Below, one piece after another: positions 44,219 to 54,712 of a stretch of 64,000 bases of DNA. A program made the position numbers and the translations under genes. Numbering within the stretch: position 1 is the stretch's first letter; each line of letters begins with the position of its first letter. Origin of the DNA: Blepharisma japonicum. Its lineage: Eukaryota; Ciliophora; Heterotrichea; Heterotrichida; Blepharismidae. Location of the stretch: the NCBI GenBank assembly GCA_949751835.1, contig CATKHK010000083.1:1-64000 (forward strand), written 5' to 3'. The notes beneath the pieces were generated by a model. The model ran no database searches. It had not been told where the DNA came from and saw only the letters and a list, made by a program, of their open reading frames with translations.

Positions 44219-45634
44219 TTAGAATTCTTCAATTTGGCCGTTTAAAATATCTTCTAAGCCGGCAGCTTGGCATTGTAGGAATCTTACGATGTCTAAGTTG
44301 CTCTCTCTAGCACCTCCTAGTCCTCTTTTTCTTAAATTTGCATTCAAGCTTTGCAGCTCTGTTATTTGGTCTCTTAGCTGGGCTTCTTGCACATAAGCCT
44401 GCTGGACTTTTTCTCTTAATTCGTTCATTTCAGCTTTTTGGGTTTTTATTTTGTCTTGTAGCCTATCTATTTCCCTATTCTGTTGTGAAGGGCCAAATAA
44501 AGGTCTGCTTGACACTCCAGATTCTTCTTTGTCTTTAAGTGATCTTCTAGCAGCAAGACTCAGTGCTGATTTTGAGTCTTTTAATGCCTCTTCTATTTCA
44601 ACTTTTTTGTCTTCAATTTCGAACATTTTGTCATTAAAATTTGATTTTAGATTATCAAGTTCTCCTTCGTCTAAAAAGTCATTAGACTGTTTAATCCAAT
44701 CATAAAGTTGATATAAATCAGTCAGCCAAATCTGAGATAAACTTGTAGTTGACGTAACTTCATCTCTTAAAGACTTAATTTTTCCATTTAAAGTTTCAAG
44801 CTTGCTCTCATATATATCAATAACCTTGGAGCATTGTTCACCAAACACTTCTTTTACCAGCATTTTAGTGACTGGCGACATCACATAAGGCTTATCTTTT
44901 GATAAAATAATCAATGACAGCTGCTTTATTGCTTCCTTTGTAGACTCATCAGTGAAGTCTTCGACCACTTCTTGTTTCTTCTGCAGCTGGTAATTTTCAT
45001 TCATAAGGTCATCAAAAGCTTTCTTAGTCGTCGCAAATTCTTCTCTAAGTGCAGATAGCTGTACCAATGCTTCAGCAGAAATTTGTTTTTCTTTCGTAAG
45101 TGACTCTTGTAAAGAAATAGTCTGTGATTTCAACATGTCGACTTTTTGCTGCTCTTCTTCATTTTGTTGAGTTAGCCTTCTGATCTGTTTTTGGCTGAGG
45201 TCTAAATTATGATTTAAATCGTCTTTTTCTATATTCAACCTGCTTTGGTCAATTTCTAAAGCTTGGAGCTGCTTTTTCAGTTCTTGTCTTTGGGCTCTTA
45301 CAGTAGATAATTCGTCATCAAGCTCATATCTTTCATCAATTAGCTGTAATATTAGTTGTCGGGCGTCGCAGAGTTCTGCTTCTAGCTCGTCTACTTGAGT
45401 TCGGTAAAAAGTTTCGATTTTTCTGTGCTCTTTTTCATGATCTTCTAAAATTTGGATTAATTTCTCTTTGGACACGTTTGAATAATCCGGAGGCTTGGCT
45501 TCATTTTGGTGCTTGCGAACGCTTTCTAATTTTTTTCGAAGAGTTTCTAGTTCTTCCTAAGTTATAATTACATCAGTGGGTGGCTCTGCATCTAAATCAG
45601 CAGCTTTTAAAGTAATTCTTCGGACTACGTCCAT
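44219..45634 (-). CDS. Coiled-coil protein, two exons
   Basis: 466 aa from exons 45634-45572 and 45556-44219, joined by removing GTAATTATAACTTAG at 45557-45571. Exon 1 (MDVVRRITLKAADLDAEPPTD) leads directly into EELETLRKKLESVRKH. Coiled coil covers about 30-200 and 360-450; between them lies a globular helical stretch with TKMLVKEVFGEQCSKVIDIYE and LYQLYDWIKQSNDFL. No motor or membrane span. The balance of coiled coil and a central helical domain suggests a scaffold or tether, but I do not recognise the family. Confidence 0.75.
45557..45571 (-). other. 15-nt intron (coiled-coil gene)
   Basis: GTAATTATAACTTAG; phase 0; adds a 21-codon first exon with ATG. Confidence 0.85.
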
Positions 45635-45929
45635 TTATTTAAGATTAATTTATATTACATTTTCTTTAAATTCCTGTCTCTTAGTCTAATTTTTCTTGAT
45701 TTTCAAAAATATTCAAATATTTTGAATAATTTTTACCGTTTTGTATAAAATATTATAAACAATAAATTCCAGTTTCACTCTAAAAATTCTCACATTTTTC
45801 TCTATTAGTATCCTTCTTTAAGTTCTTTCATATTTTTTGCATATAATTCTCAGGTTTATTATTATCCATTACCAATTTTCTTGTTCCCAAAACTCATAAA
45901 CATGATTGACCATATTTAAAAAGCAAGGA
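45635..45929. other. Divergent intergenic region
   Basis: About 295 bp, AT-rich, between divergent genes. It includes an ATG at 45902 which, compared with the paralogous phosphatase at 22304, looks like the ancestral start now out of frame (see findings). No other feature recognised. Confidence 0.5.
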
Positions 45930-46481
45930 ATGAAGCTATTCTGTGGCGTCGCAAAAGCAATTAGTTCTTTTGATGAGGACTTCTGTGCAGCCATCAACCG
46001 ATCAATGAAATCTCGGGGTTTTTTTGAGTACATCATGGCAATTTTCGCTGTGACTTTCAATAATGAGCAACCGTCCTTTTTCTGGGCTTGTGTTCTTTTA
46101 TTCCTGCCCTTTAATATCAACTCCGCTATAGCGGTTGCGGCACTGCCTGGGCTCTGCTTATTCATCACTTTGCTGTTCAAAAAAATGATTTCACGTCCTC
46201 GACCTGTTGCTTACCCTCCTAGAAGTGAAATTTTAAGGTACAACCTCCGAGGAAGCGAAAAAACTCACTCAATGCCTTCTGGCGATTCTGCACAGGCTGC
46301 GCTGTTTTGGAGCTTTTTATATATAAAATTTGGGTTCCCAGGGTGGGTATGTTTGATATTGACATTGGCGACGATGTTTTCAAGGATTTATTATATGTGC
46401 CACTTCCCATCTGATACAATTATGGGGGCACTTCTTGGGCTTTCTGTAACAGTTACTTACACTAATCTTTTAATGCCTTAA
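45930..46481 (+). CDS. PAP2-superfamily phosphatase, copy 2
   Basis: 183 aa with the complete PAP2 set: KKMISRPRP, SMPSGDSAQ and SRIYYMCHFPSD, plus about five membrane spans. It is a paralogue of the gene at 21726-22304, almost identical through SGDSAQAALFWSFL and the last motif, more diverged in the first 90 residues. ATG 45930 (MKLFCGV) is the first in-frame start. Probable function is dephosphorylation of a lipid or isoprenoid phosphate in the ER. The Sec23 gene follows 23 bp later on the same strand. Confidence 0.85.
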   Translation: MKLFCGVAKAISSFDEDFCAAINRSMKSRGFFEYIMAIFAVTFNNEQPSFFWACVLLFLPFNINSAIAVAALPGLCLFITLLFKKMISRPRPVAYPPRSEILRYNLRGSEKTHSMPSGDSAQAALFWSFLYIKFGFPGWVCLILTLATMFSRIYYMCHFPSDTIMGALLGLSVTVTYTNLLMP

Positions 46482-46504
46482 ATTTAGTGTGATTAAATAT
46501 CAAT

Positions 46505-48733
46505 ATGACCGAAGACGCTTTTTCTTTAGAAGCAAAAGATGGGGTGAGGTGCTCATGGGTGAAGTGGCCGAGTAAAAAAATTTTGGCTGATAGGATCGTT
46601 GTGCCTGTAAGTGTGTTTTATACACCTTTGAAAAAGATTGAAAATATAGGCCTGGTAGAATATGAGCCGCTTTTTTGCAATATTTGTAAAGGTGTGCTAA
46701 ATCCTTATGTCGGGGTGGATTATAAAACAAAAGTATGGAGCTGTCCTCTGTGCTTTAATAAAAATGCATTCCCACCACACTATAAAGAATATATCTCAGA
46801 GAATAGCATACCTTCAGAAATGATGCCTCAGTTTACCACGATGGAGTATATTTTAGCCCACTCTGAGCCTGTCTCGCCTATCTATTTATTCATTATTGAT
46901 ACTTGTTGTACAACTGAAGAATTAAATTCTTTAAAATCCTCAATAATAAACTCATTGAGCTTAATTCCAGAAAACTCATATATAGGCATATTAACAATAG
47001 GGAAAAATGTATTTTTATATAATCTTGGCTGAAAAGAAGGGGGAAGATGTTATGCTTTTAAAGGGGAAAGGATTTATGATCCTAAAAAAATCAAAGACCA
47101 GTTAGGAATTAACCATCATGACCCAAGAGGTAATATTGCTGGGGGGAGAAAATTTTTTACCACAAAAAGCGAGTCTGAATTTTCACTTATAGGGATTATT
47201 GAAAAAATAAAGCCTGATATATGGCCAACTGCAGTTGGAGATAGGCAGTTTAGATGTACAGGAACTGCGCTAAATGTGGCTGTTTCTTTGCTAGAGTTAG
47301 CATATCCGAAGCGTAATGCAAAAATTTTGCTATTTGTGGCAGGGGTATGCACAGTTGGATATGGGATGATAGTAGGTGTTGATATTAAAGAAACTATAAG
47401 GACCCATATGGATATAAGGAACCAAAATGCAGTAAATATGAAGCCAGCGATCGACTATTATAAAGAATTAGCAAAAAGAGCTATAAGCAATGGGATTTCT
47501 GTTGATGCATTTTTCTGTGCTGTAGATCAGACTGGAGTTATGGAGATGAAATATCTATGTGAGGAAACGGGCGGCCATATTATTTTGACAGACTCTTTTA
47601 CTACAGAAATTTTCCAAAAATCATTGACCAGGCTATTAGGAGAAAATAATGAGACTTTTGAAGTAGGGTCTGATGCTATTATTCAGATACACACAGAGAA
47701 AAATTTGGGAATAGCTGCAAAAATTGGGCCTGGAGGAAATCATATTCATGATAAAGCTAACCAAAAAAAGCTTGAAGAATTCATCACTGTGCTTCCATGC
47801 ATAGATTCTAATACTACGATTTCCTATATTATTGATTTCCCAGAAAGATATAGTAAGCAGAGTGATTTTTACTATTTGCAGTTTCAAACAAATTATCGGC
47901 ATTTTGATGGGAGGAAAAGACTAAGGGTGACAACAGTAAAATTTCCAATTGTTAATAATGATATAGATATCAAACATTTTATACCTGGATTTGACCAAGA
48001 ATCAGCTGCTGTAGCAGTTGCAAGGTGGGCTGTAATTAAATTGGAGTCGAAAGAGCCCTTGCAAGTGATTAGATGGATAGACCGAACCTTAGTCAGACTT
48101 ATAAAAGTTTTTGCATCTTATCTTGTCGACAACAAAGAGTCCTTTAAACTCTGCAAAGAATTTTCACTATTCCCTCAATTCATGTTCTATATGCGAAGAT
48201 CTCAATTTCTGCAAACCTTCAATATTTCTCCAGACGAGAGCTCATACTACAGATCATTAATTTTACGAGAAAACATCATGAATTCTCTATTAATGATCCA
48301 ACCAGCTTTGCTTGAATATTCATTTGAATCTCCAGAGCCTCGCCCTGTTCTTCTTGACATAGTTTCTTTAAAAAATGATGTGATTTTATTAATGGACTCA
48401 TTTTTTATTGTACTTGTATGGCATGGAGATACTATAGTAAGCTGGAGAAAAGCAGAATATCATAATAAAGAAGGATATGAGCATTTTAAGATGCTTTTAC
48501 AGTTGCCATTGATTGATTCCAGAGGAATTTTGAATGAAAGGTTTCCTGTGCCGAAATTTATTGTCACTGATTGTGGGAGAACACAAGATAGATGCTTAAA
48601 AGCTAGGGTTAACCCGTCAACAGGAGGAAATGTTGAGAACTTGCCAGGTGATGGTGTTAATTATCTTACTGATGATGCAAATTTGAAGATGTTTACAGAT
48701 TCTATGATAGAATATGTAATAAAGCCACAGTAA
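46505..48733 (+). CDS. SEC23: Sec23, COPII coat GTPase activator
   Basis: 742 aa, one TGA-Trp at 47030-47032, no intron. The N-terminus has the Sec23 beta-barrel start (RCSWVKWPSK and PVSVFYTPLK), the zinc finger Cys58, Cys61, Cys80, Cys83, the vWA-like trunk (IYLFIIDTCC), a helical domain and a C-terminal gelsolin-like domain ending with FIVTDCGRTQDRCLKARVNPS. With Sec24 it forms the inner COPII coat at ER exit sites and stimulates GTP hydrolysis by Sar1. Length matches the family. Confidence 0.95.
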
Positions 48734-48961
48734 GCACACATATAATAATTCATAGCATTATTAGTAAATAAATATCAAAAACGCTAGTATTTTATCATTT
48801 GAATAAGTTTTAAGAATTGCCATTTAAGTCGAAATTCTCAAATATTCTTCTGATATCAAAAGCTTTTATATCTTGTGTGCTATGATTATTTTAGTGATAC
48901 TATTAATGCCTAAAATCAAAAAAAAATATAATAATTAAAAAAACATCTTTAAAATTTCTAA

Positions 48962-49594
48962 TTAAACTACAGGTCTTACAGCTTGACCCACAGGCGTTTG
49001 GATTATTGTTTGTCCAGGAACAGCATAAACTGGCTGAAGCCCTAACACCCTAGGCTGTTGCTGCATCATCTCTACCACTTCTTTTCCATGCATTACCATC
49101 AAAGTCTCATTATTGCTCAACCTTATATAAGCACTCCATACAGTTTTTGTAAAGAAAAAAGATAGCAAATTGGCGATGATTAATCCAAATATAGGGTAAG
49201 CAAGCCCACACATATCTAAATCTTCACAGAAAAATATGTATTTTATTAGCCTCAGAGGGATAAGAATGCACAATTCCACAATTTTAAACTGACTGTAAGG
49301 ATGAAGAAGCAAAGAGTCCACCTTTGTAATACCGTTGATTCCTTTTAGAGCAAAAAATATTGCTACTATATCCAGTAAGTCGTGAAGTCCTATGACAATA
49401 TCAACTACTAAATATTCATGCTTTAAGAGGACAAATGCTAATTCAAGAAAGCATAAAGCGCCTAAAACAATGTCGATCACTGCTATCATGATGACTGCGG
49501 CTTTTAGTGTGAGGCAATATAAAGCTCCTTTGTAGGGGCCACCAAAGCAGCTGAAAAGAAAGTGTTCATTTTCTGAGCTGGGTCTTAAATCCAT
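48962..49594 (-). CDS. Tetraspan membrane protein, array copy 1
   Basis: 210 aa from ATG 49594 (MDLRPSSENEH); the ATG at 49660 would add an unlikely hydrophobic leader absent from the other copies. Four membrane spans at about 30-55, 62-95, 110-130 and 135-160, a DMCG motif in the loop before the last span, then the juxtamembrane block TKTVWSAYIRLSNNETLMVMHGKEV and a Gln/Pro/Val tail. Two related copies lie to the right on the same strand. I do not recognise the family outside this array; the strict conservation of the MVMHGK segment suggests a binding or sorting site on the cytosolic side. Confidence 0.75.
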   Translation of the reverse strand: MDLRPSSENEHFLFSCFGGPYKGALYCLTLKAAVIMIAVIDIVLGALCFLELAFVLLKHEYLVVDIVIGLHDLLDIVAIFFALKGINGITKVDSLLLHPYSQFKIVELCILIPLRLIKYIFFCEDLDMCGLAYPIFGLIIANLLSFFFTKTVWSAYIRLSNNETLMVMHGKEVVEMMQQQPRVLGLQPVYAVPGQTIIQTPVGQAVRPVV

Positions 49595-50198
49595 TTTTGT
49601 AATTATATCTATTAAATAGCATAAAATATATATGTATTTATATACAAATTGAGTGTACAAGGATACTCAGATTTTTTATTTTTCAATTAATCAAAAATAG
49701 CATTTTAAGGGATAATTTTAATAATTATTTGATCACAAATAAAATCTAAATTATAGGCAATAATATACCATTGTTTTCAAACAATTCAAAGAGATATTTT
49801 AAAATTAGCAATGATAATCTAGAATGAATGCATAAATTATAAATAATAGCTTGAAGCAAAAATTAGCTTCTCATTTTTTGGTTATTTTCTAACAAAATTT
49901 CATTGAAAAAATGAGCTATTTGTGTTCTATAGGATATTTAATAATAATGATATGAATGTAATTATTTATATCAATTATTAAATTTGTTGTATAATGAAAT
50001 ATTATAGACAAATAAATTATTATTTCAATTTTCATTGCTTATTGAGGAATTAGAAGGTAAGCATCCATCAGAAAGACTTTCGATCAGCAGTCTCCAAATA
50101 GCAATTATTATTTTAAATTTAAATTCAAAGACCTAAATCACGCATCACCCACAGAGAACAAATTGATATAAATATAATGTATTAGATTAGGTTAGGTT
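49595..50198. other. AT-rich intergenic region
   Basis: About 600 bp, AT-rich, no intact gene. A coding-like scrap around 50038-50140 (plus strand) reads about 33 codons and stops; it has no motif. Nothing else seen. Confidence 0.45.
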
Positions 50199-50849
50199 TT
50201 ACTTAAGCGACATATCATCTGTCCAAAAAGCTTTATGACTCCTTTTTCTTCCTCTTCCTCCATTTTCAAATTTAGCACATTTCTCGCATTTATGGAATTT
50301 CTAACATTTCTGGCATTTCGGGCATTTCGGCATTTTGGGCATTTTTTCTGTCTACCTTTTCTTCTCCCCTTCCAGGTCGGCCATTTTATTTTTCGCGCTC
50401 TCTTGATCCTTTGCACCCTTTTAGTTTCTCTTCTGTTCTATCTTTTATGCATTGCCTTATTTTCCTTTCTCTTCACCTTCCTTGTACTCCTCTTCTTCCA
50501 TTTCGTTACTGGCCTTTTTCTTCTCCTCTTGCCTCTCCCCCAGGTCAATTGATACCTATCTAAATCTGCGGCTAGCATTATCTCCATCATCCAGTAACAA
50601 CTCCTTCTTGCCTAGCTGCCCACAACAGCAGCTCATCAAATTCGTCATTTTCCAAGTAAGCATCTGTTTTTTTCTTCCTAAATCCTTAATGATATGAGGC
50701 CTCATCTTCTTCCTTTAACTCCATCATGCGAATTTCCTCCTCTCCCCATCCGCCATTGCATTATCAAGGTCTTCTTCAAATCATAATTCATTACTATAAG
50801 AATCATATTCTCGCAACTCAAAGCCACCTGAGTAATCGGAATATTTCAT
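50199..50849 (-). pseudogene. Degenerate gene for a charged, Cys-repeat protein
   Basis: The minus strand starts convincingly (MKYSDYSGGFELREYDSYS, with TGA as Trp) but stays open for only about 49 codons. Coding-like reading continues in changing frames: an acidic stretch, then ASNEMEEEEYKEGEEKGK, then a CPKCQKC...KCEKC cysteine repeat and a tail ending WTDDMSLK and TAA at 50199. At least two frame changes and several stops separate these parts, and no intron-like 15-mers repair them. I read this as a decayed gene, perhaps with a short zinc-ribbon repeat. Sequence errors are the alternative. Confidence 0.5.
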
Positions 50850-51330
50850 ATCGATTGTAAATATTCATATTTTTATTGTAAAATTTTTTCTTATTACCAT
50901 TTTTTGTTATCTTAAATGCTGAAATTAGAATTAATATTAGATTCCAATTCAACCTCTCCCGATCCATAATGATTAGGATTGGACTACATAAAAAGGTTGC
51001 CCTGTAGTATTTACAGGCTGCTGCCTTATCATTTCAACTTCTTTTCCATGCATAACTAACAAATTTTCGTTATATTTCAGCCTTATATAAGTGCTCCATA
51101 CAATTTTAGTAAAAAAGAAATCAACTATGAAGAGGATTACAACAGCAAGAAGAGCAACAAAAAGCCCGTAGATACGAGCTTCAGCAGTAAATTTCATGAT
51201 TCTTATAACGATAGGTAAGTTTAATTCCACAATTTTGAATTGCTGGTATCTCTCAAATTTTTGGAAATTTGATTTAATGAGGCCTGTTAACCCTGGGATT
51301 GCAAAAATTAAGGCTGCAATATTAATAAAG

Positions 51331-51596
51331 GCGGGTTAACAAAATTAATCCAAAACATTAGGAAGTAGGTTTTTGAGAAATATCTAAAGTTCTCTTAGGA
51401 AGAAGATATTAAATTTATAAATAGTGAGGCAGAATAGAATAAATTTTTAATAGGATATTAATATCCTATTAAAAATTTATTCTATTCAGCTTCTCTATTT
51501 TTCCGAAACAGTCTTTACTTTTTTCTTCCTAAGACGCATTTCAGATATTTTTCAAAACCAGCTTCCTGATGTTTTGAATGATTTTCGTGAATCAGC
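51331..51596. mobile_element. Foldback MITE-like element
   Basis: Two arms of about 100 nt are inverted copies of each other with scattered mismatches: caaaacattaggaagtagg near 51351 matches the reverse complement of the sequence near 51555-51575, and cttaggaagaa occurs inverted at about 51396 and 51522-51535. The arms meet in a perfect 56-bp palindrome. There is no coding capacity. It lies inside tetraspan copy 2. Boundaries are estimated from where the inverted similarity fades (gcgggtt on the left, aatcagc on the right); an aaag on each side might be a target duplication, but this is weak. Confidence 0.65.
51432..51487. repeat. Perfect 56-bp palindrome at the element's centre
   Basis: Each half, 28 bp long, is the exact reverse complement of the other, with no spacer, centred between 51459 and 51460 (gatatt/aatatc). 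Single-stranded DNA or RNA from this site would fold into a long hairpin, extended by the imperfect arms outside it. Confidence 0.9.
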
Positions 51597-51808
51597 AAAG
51601 GCTTCCATCTCTAATCAGAAATCATATTGATTTAATTTTTTGCTGTGCTAATAGCTCCATATAGATAAAAGCTAGATAGTCCTAGAATAATATCGATAAT
51701 TGCAATTATTATGACTGCTGAATACAGAGTCATGCATAAGACTCTCTCATATGGCTTCCCGTAATAATTCAAACACTTCTCGTTGTCTGAATTTGAGCTG
51801 CTGTCCAT

Positions 51809-52301
51809 TAATCTTATATTTATAAATGAAGAAAATTTAAGTAAAGTTTTATCATGGGATATGATTATTATTTATTATAAAGCTATAATTAATCAAATAA
51901 ATGATATCTACCCTACAGCCTGTCCCATAATAAAATTCATACAAAAATTTATAATTTTCTAATTATATATAGATTAGTTGTTTTACACATAGACAAATGC
52001 ATTGATGTCTATTGATTAAAATCTTAATCTTAATTAGAATTTTAGAATAGGCGTTTCAAATAGAAAACCCATAATTTATAAAATATAAAAATTTCCTAAG
52101 CTATTACTGATTGCTTAATATTTATGACACTTTAATTTGTTCCCAATAATATATTAAATCAATTATTATATATGCTAAGCAAATAACTGCATTTGGCAAA
52201 ATACCTTATTCTCAGTAAGAAAACTAAAAATAATCTTAGAATAAAATTAAAAAGTTATTGATTAATAATCATAAAATTAATTATGGCTATTGATATTGAG
52301 C
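51809..52301. other. AT-rich intergenic region
   Basis: About 490 bp between two tetraspan copies. Very AT-rich, no frame of note on either strand and no repeat recognised. Confidence 0.5.
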
Positions 52302-52904
52302 CTAAGCTAATGATTGGCTGTATTGAGTTTGGGATATTGGAATCCCATAAACAGGCTGAAATACATAATCTCTCCTTTGTTCCAACATCTGAGCAACCGC
52401 TTTTCCATGCATAACCATTAAAGTCTCGTTATTTCTTAATCTTACATTTGCACTTCATACAGTTTTCGTATAAATAAGCGATACTAATGTTCCAATTCAA
52501 ACGCCAACCAAATAAACCCACCCACACATATCAATTTCATCACAATATGTATATTCAAGAGGTCTGAAAATACAAAGTATAAAAAATTCTATAATTTTAT
52601 ATTGTGAGTAATATTTCAATCTCGAATGGTTAGCCTTCAGTATAGCACATATACCAAATATCCCAAAAAGCCCTCCTACGATTAGAAGTACCGGCCGTAT
52701 ATACATAAAAAGAGGTAGGGAAGCAATTTGCTCATAATTTCCCAATATAAATATGAGTGCTAAAACATTTATACATCCAAGCCCAATATCAATAAGTGCA
52801 ATAATTACAACAGCTAATTTTAGCGTCATGCATAAAAATCCTTCATAAGGTTCTCCACAGCATCTTAAGAACTCTTCATTTTCTCTATTTTCTCTTAAAT
52901 TCAT
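52302..52904 (-). CDS. Tetraspan membrane protein, array copy 3
   Basis: 200 aa from MNLRENRENEEFL to TAG at 52302-52304, with two TGA-Trp codons (one in TKTVWSANVRL, exactly where copies 1 and 2 have TGG). Four spans, the DMCG loop motif and the MVMHGK juxtamembrane block are all conserved with copy 1. N-terminal CGEPYEGFLCMTLK matches the GxPY motif of the other copies. Function unknown. The start is 110 bp from the divergent DHHC gene. Confidence 0.78.
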
Positions 52905-53014
52905 TTTATTATATTAGTTTGATTTTTGAGAAAAATAATCACATGATTTTTAATTTTTCATTATTTACAATAAAATTGCTGGAGATTTTGTAATTATGCT
53001 TAACTTGTCATAAA

Positions 53015-54682
53015 ATGGCAGATGCTCAGCTATTTCTCAACGCTATTCATAAAGCTGACATTGTAGATATTTACCGAATCTTACGTAGAACAGGAATAAA
53101 CCCTATAGAAGCAATAGACCAGAAACATTATACAGCTCTTCATGTATCAAGTCTTAACGGAAATTACGCTGTTTTAGAATTTTTGATTTCTCATGTATAG
53201 ATAATTCAGGTGAAACAAATTTATGGTGCTGATGCTAATAATGTCTTAGCGGAATGAGTAAATAAAAAAACAAATGAAGGGTTTACAGCACTACATTTTG
53301 GAGCTTTTAAAGGAAACCTTGTAAAAATCAATTAGAAAATAATTAAAAAATTATTGGAAATTGGTGCAGAAACCAATGCTATAAATAAACAAGGTTTAGG
53401 GGTAATTCATGTAGCTGCACAAGGAGATCAGCCTCTAATCATTGCTTATTTTAATGAGTTGGGGATAGGGACGAAAGAATTAGATCACAAAGGAAGCACA
53501 CCTCTGCATTGGGCTTGTTATATGGGTTGTGAAATGTCATCAGCTTTACTAATCTCATTAGGCTCTCCTCCAAATCTAGCAGACAAAGACGGCCATACAC
53601 CTCTCCATCTTGCAACAATAGCAGGAAATTCCAGAATTATTAGAAATTTACTTATCAAAGGTGCAGATAGAAATATCAAAGTAATTAATAATTAGGATAA
53701 TGAAGAGAAAACTGCTTTAATGATAGCTCAGCAAGGCAACAAAAAAAATTTAGTTTCACTCCTCAAGCCTCCTACAATTTTGTCAGATTTTGGATTAAAG
53801 CCACCGTTACGACCTCCAAGACCTGCCTATATATCAGTTGCAACATTTTTGTGTTTTTATGGAGGTGGTACTTTAGCAACTTTATTTTTTAATATTCAAT
53901 ATTCAGGAGAATTGGTTAGCTATATTTATAGTGTCTTGATATGCATTTCTTTATTGCTGTTTTTATTTGTGAGTGCAAGAAATCCTGGGTACATAGAAAG
54001 TGAAGGAGCAAGCTTATTTTCATTGTATGAAAAATATGAATGTCATTTGGTATGCCCTGATTGTGCTATTTATAGACCAGCAAGATCAAGGCATTGTCAA
54101 TGCTGCGATAAATGTGTGGAAAAATTTGATCATCACTGCCCATGGGTAAATAACTGCGTCGCAGCCAGAAATTTAGGCTTTTTCTTTGGATTTGTTAACA
54201 CTATGTGAATTACACTAGCCTTTACTGTAATTGTCTGCGAAGAAGTTATAAGACACACTGAACACAAAGAAGGCCTTATAAATATTTCTTTAAAATCCAG
54301 CCAATCACTAGCAGGGGTTGTCGGCACAGGTTCATTTTTCTTTTTAATCCCATTAACAATGCTAGTATTTGTGCACTATCAAAATTTCTTCAAAAATGTC
54401 ACGACAAATGAGCGTTTCGCAAAAAATATAAAAATCGAAGAAAATGAAGAAAGTCAAACAGGGTCTTTTATGAAAAATGACCAAAGTGCGTTGCTAAACT
54501 GCTTAGAAATGTGCTGCAACACGAAAAAACATAGAAGAATTTCGTGTGAAATACGACCGCTTGAAGAGGATTCTGTCATGTATCAAGATGTAATTAAAAA
54601 TTATGAAGGGTCAGCTCATCAATCTGTACTATCCAACAGACAATCTTTATTGGATTCCCATCATAGTAATATTTTAATATAA
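53015..54682 (+). CDS. Ankyrin-repeat DHHC palmitoyltransferase
   Basis: 540 aa from four exons: 53015-53194, 53210-53320, 53336-53680 and 53696-54682. All three introns are 15 nt and phase 0, and each lies within the ankyrin region. Five or six ankyrin repeats ([32 protein letters not shown]) fill residues about 5-225. Two membrane spans, the zinc-binding cysteine domain [21 protein letters not shown], the catalytic DHHC in [11 protein letters not shown], then two more spans (with TGA-Trp at 54206-54208). The plan is that of zDHHC17/13 (Akr1/HIP14), Golgi enzymes that S-acylate proteins recruited through the ankyrin repeats. Confidence 0.93.
53195..53209 (+). other. 15-nt intron (DHHC gene, first)
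   Basis: GTATAGATAATTCAG; ends CAG rather than TAG; phase 0. Confidence 0.85.
53321..53335 (+). other. 15-nt intron (DHHC gene, second)
   Basis: GTAAAAATCAATTAG; phase 0; lies inside an ankyrin repeat. Confidence 0.88.
53681..53695 (+). other. 15-nt intron (DHHC gene, third)
   Basis: GTAATTAATAATTAG; phase 0; lies inside an ankyrin repeat. Confidence 0.88.
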
Positions 54683-54712
54683 AAAGCAAGCTAAATAATT
54701 TTATCAGCTTAA

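Larger units (their letters stand above)
50973..51808 (-). pseudogene. Tetraspan array copy 2, interrupted by a foldback element
   Basis: The 5' part (51808-51632) encodes MDSSSNSDNEKC...LGLSSFYLYGAISTAKN and then stops. The 3' part (about 51335-50973) resumes with FINIAALIFAIPGLTG and runs on to TKIVWSTYIRLKYNENLLVMHGKEV and TAA. Aligned with the intact copies, about 11-12 residues of the second span region are missing, and in their place lie roughly 300 bp containing a long inverted repeat. The two halves belong to one former gene. Whether the interruption could be removed at the DNA level, as an IES would be, cannot be told from here. Confidence 0.7.

Noticed and set aside
50235-50552. Hydrophobic plus-strand frame of 105 codons (Phe/Leu-rich)
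   Set aside because: It is antisense to the charged decayed gene; the hydrophobicity comes from reversed Lys/Glu codons, not from a membrane protein.
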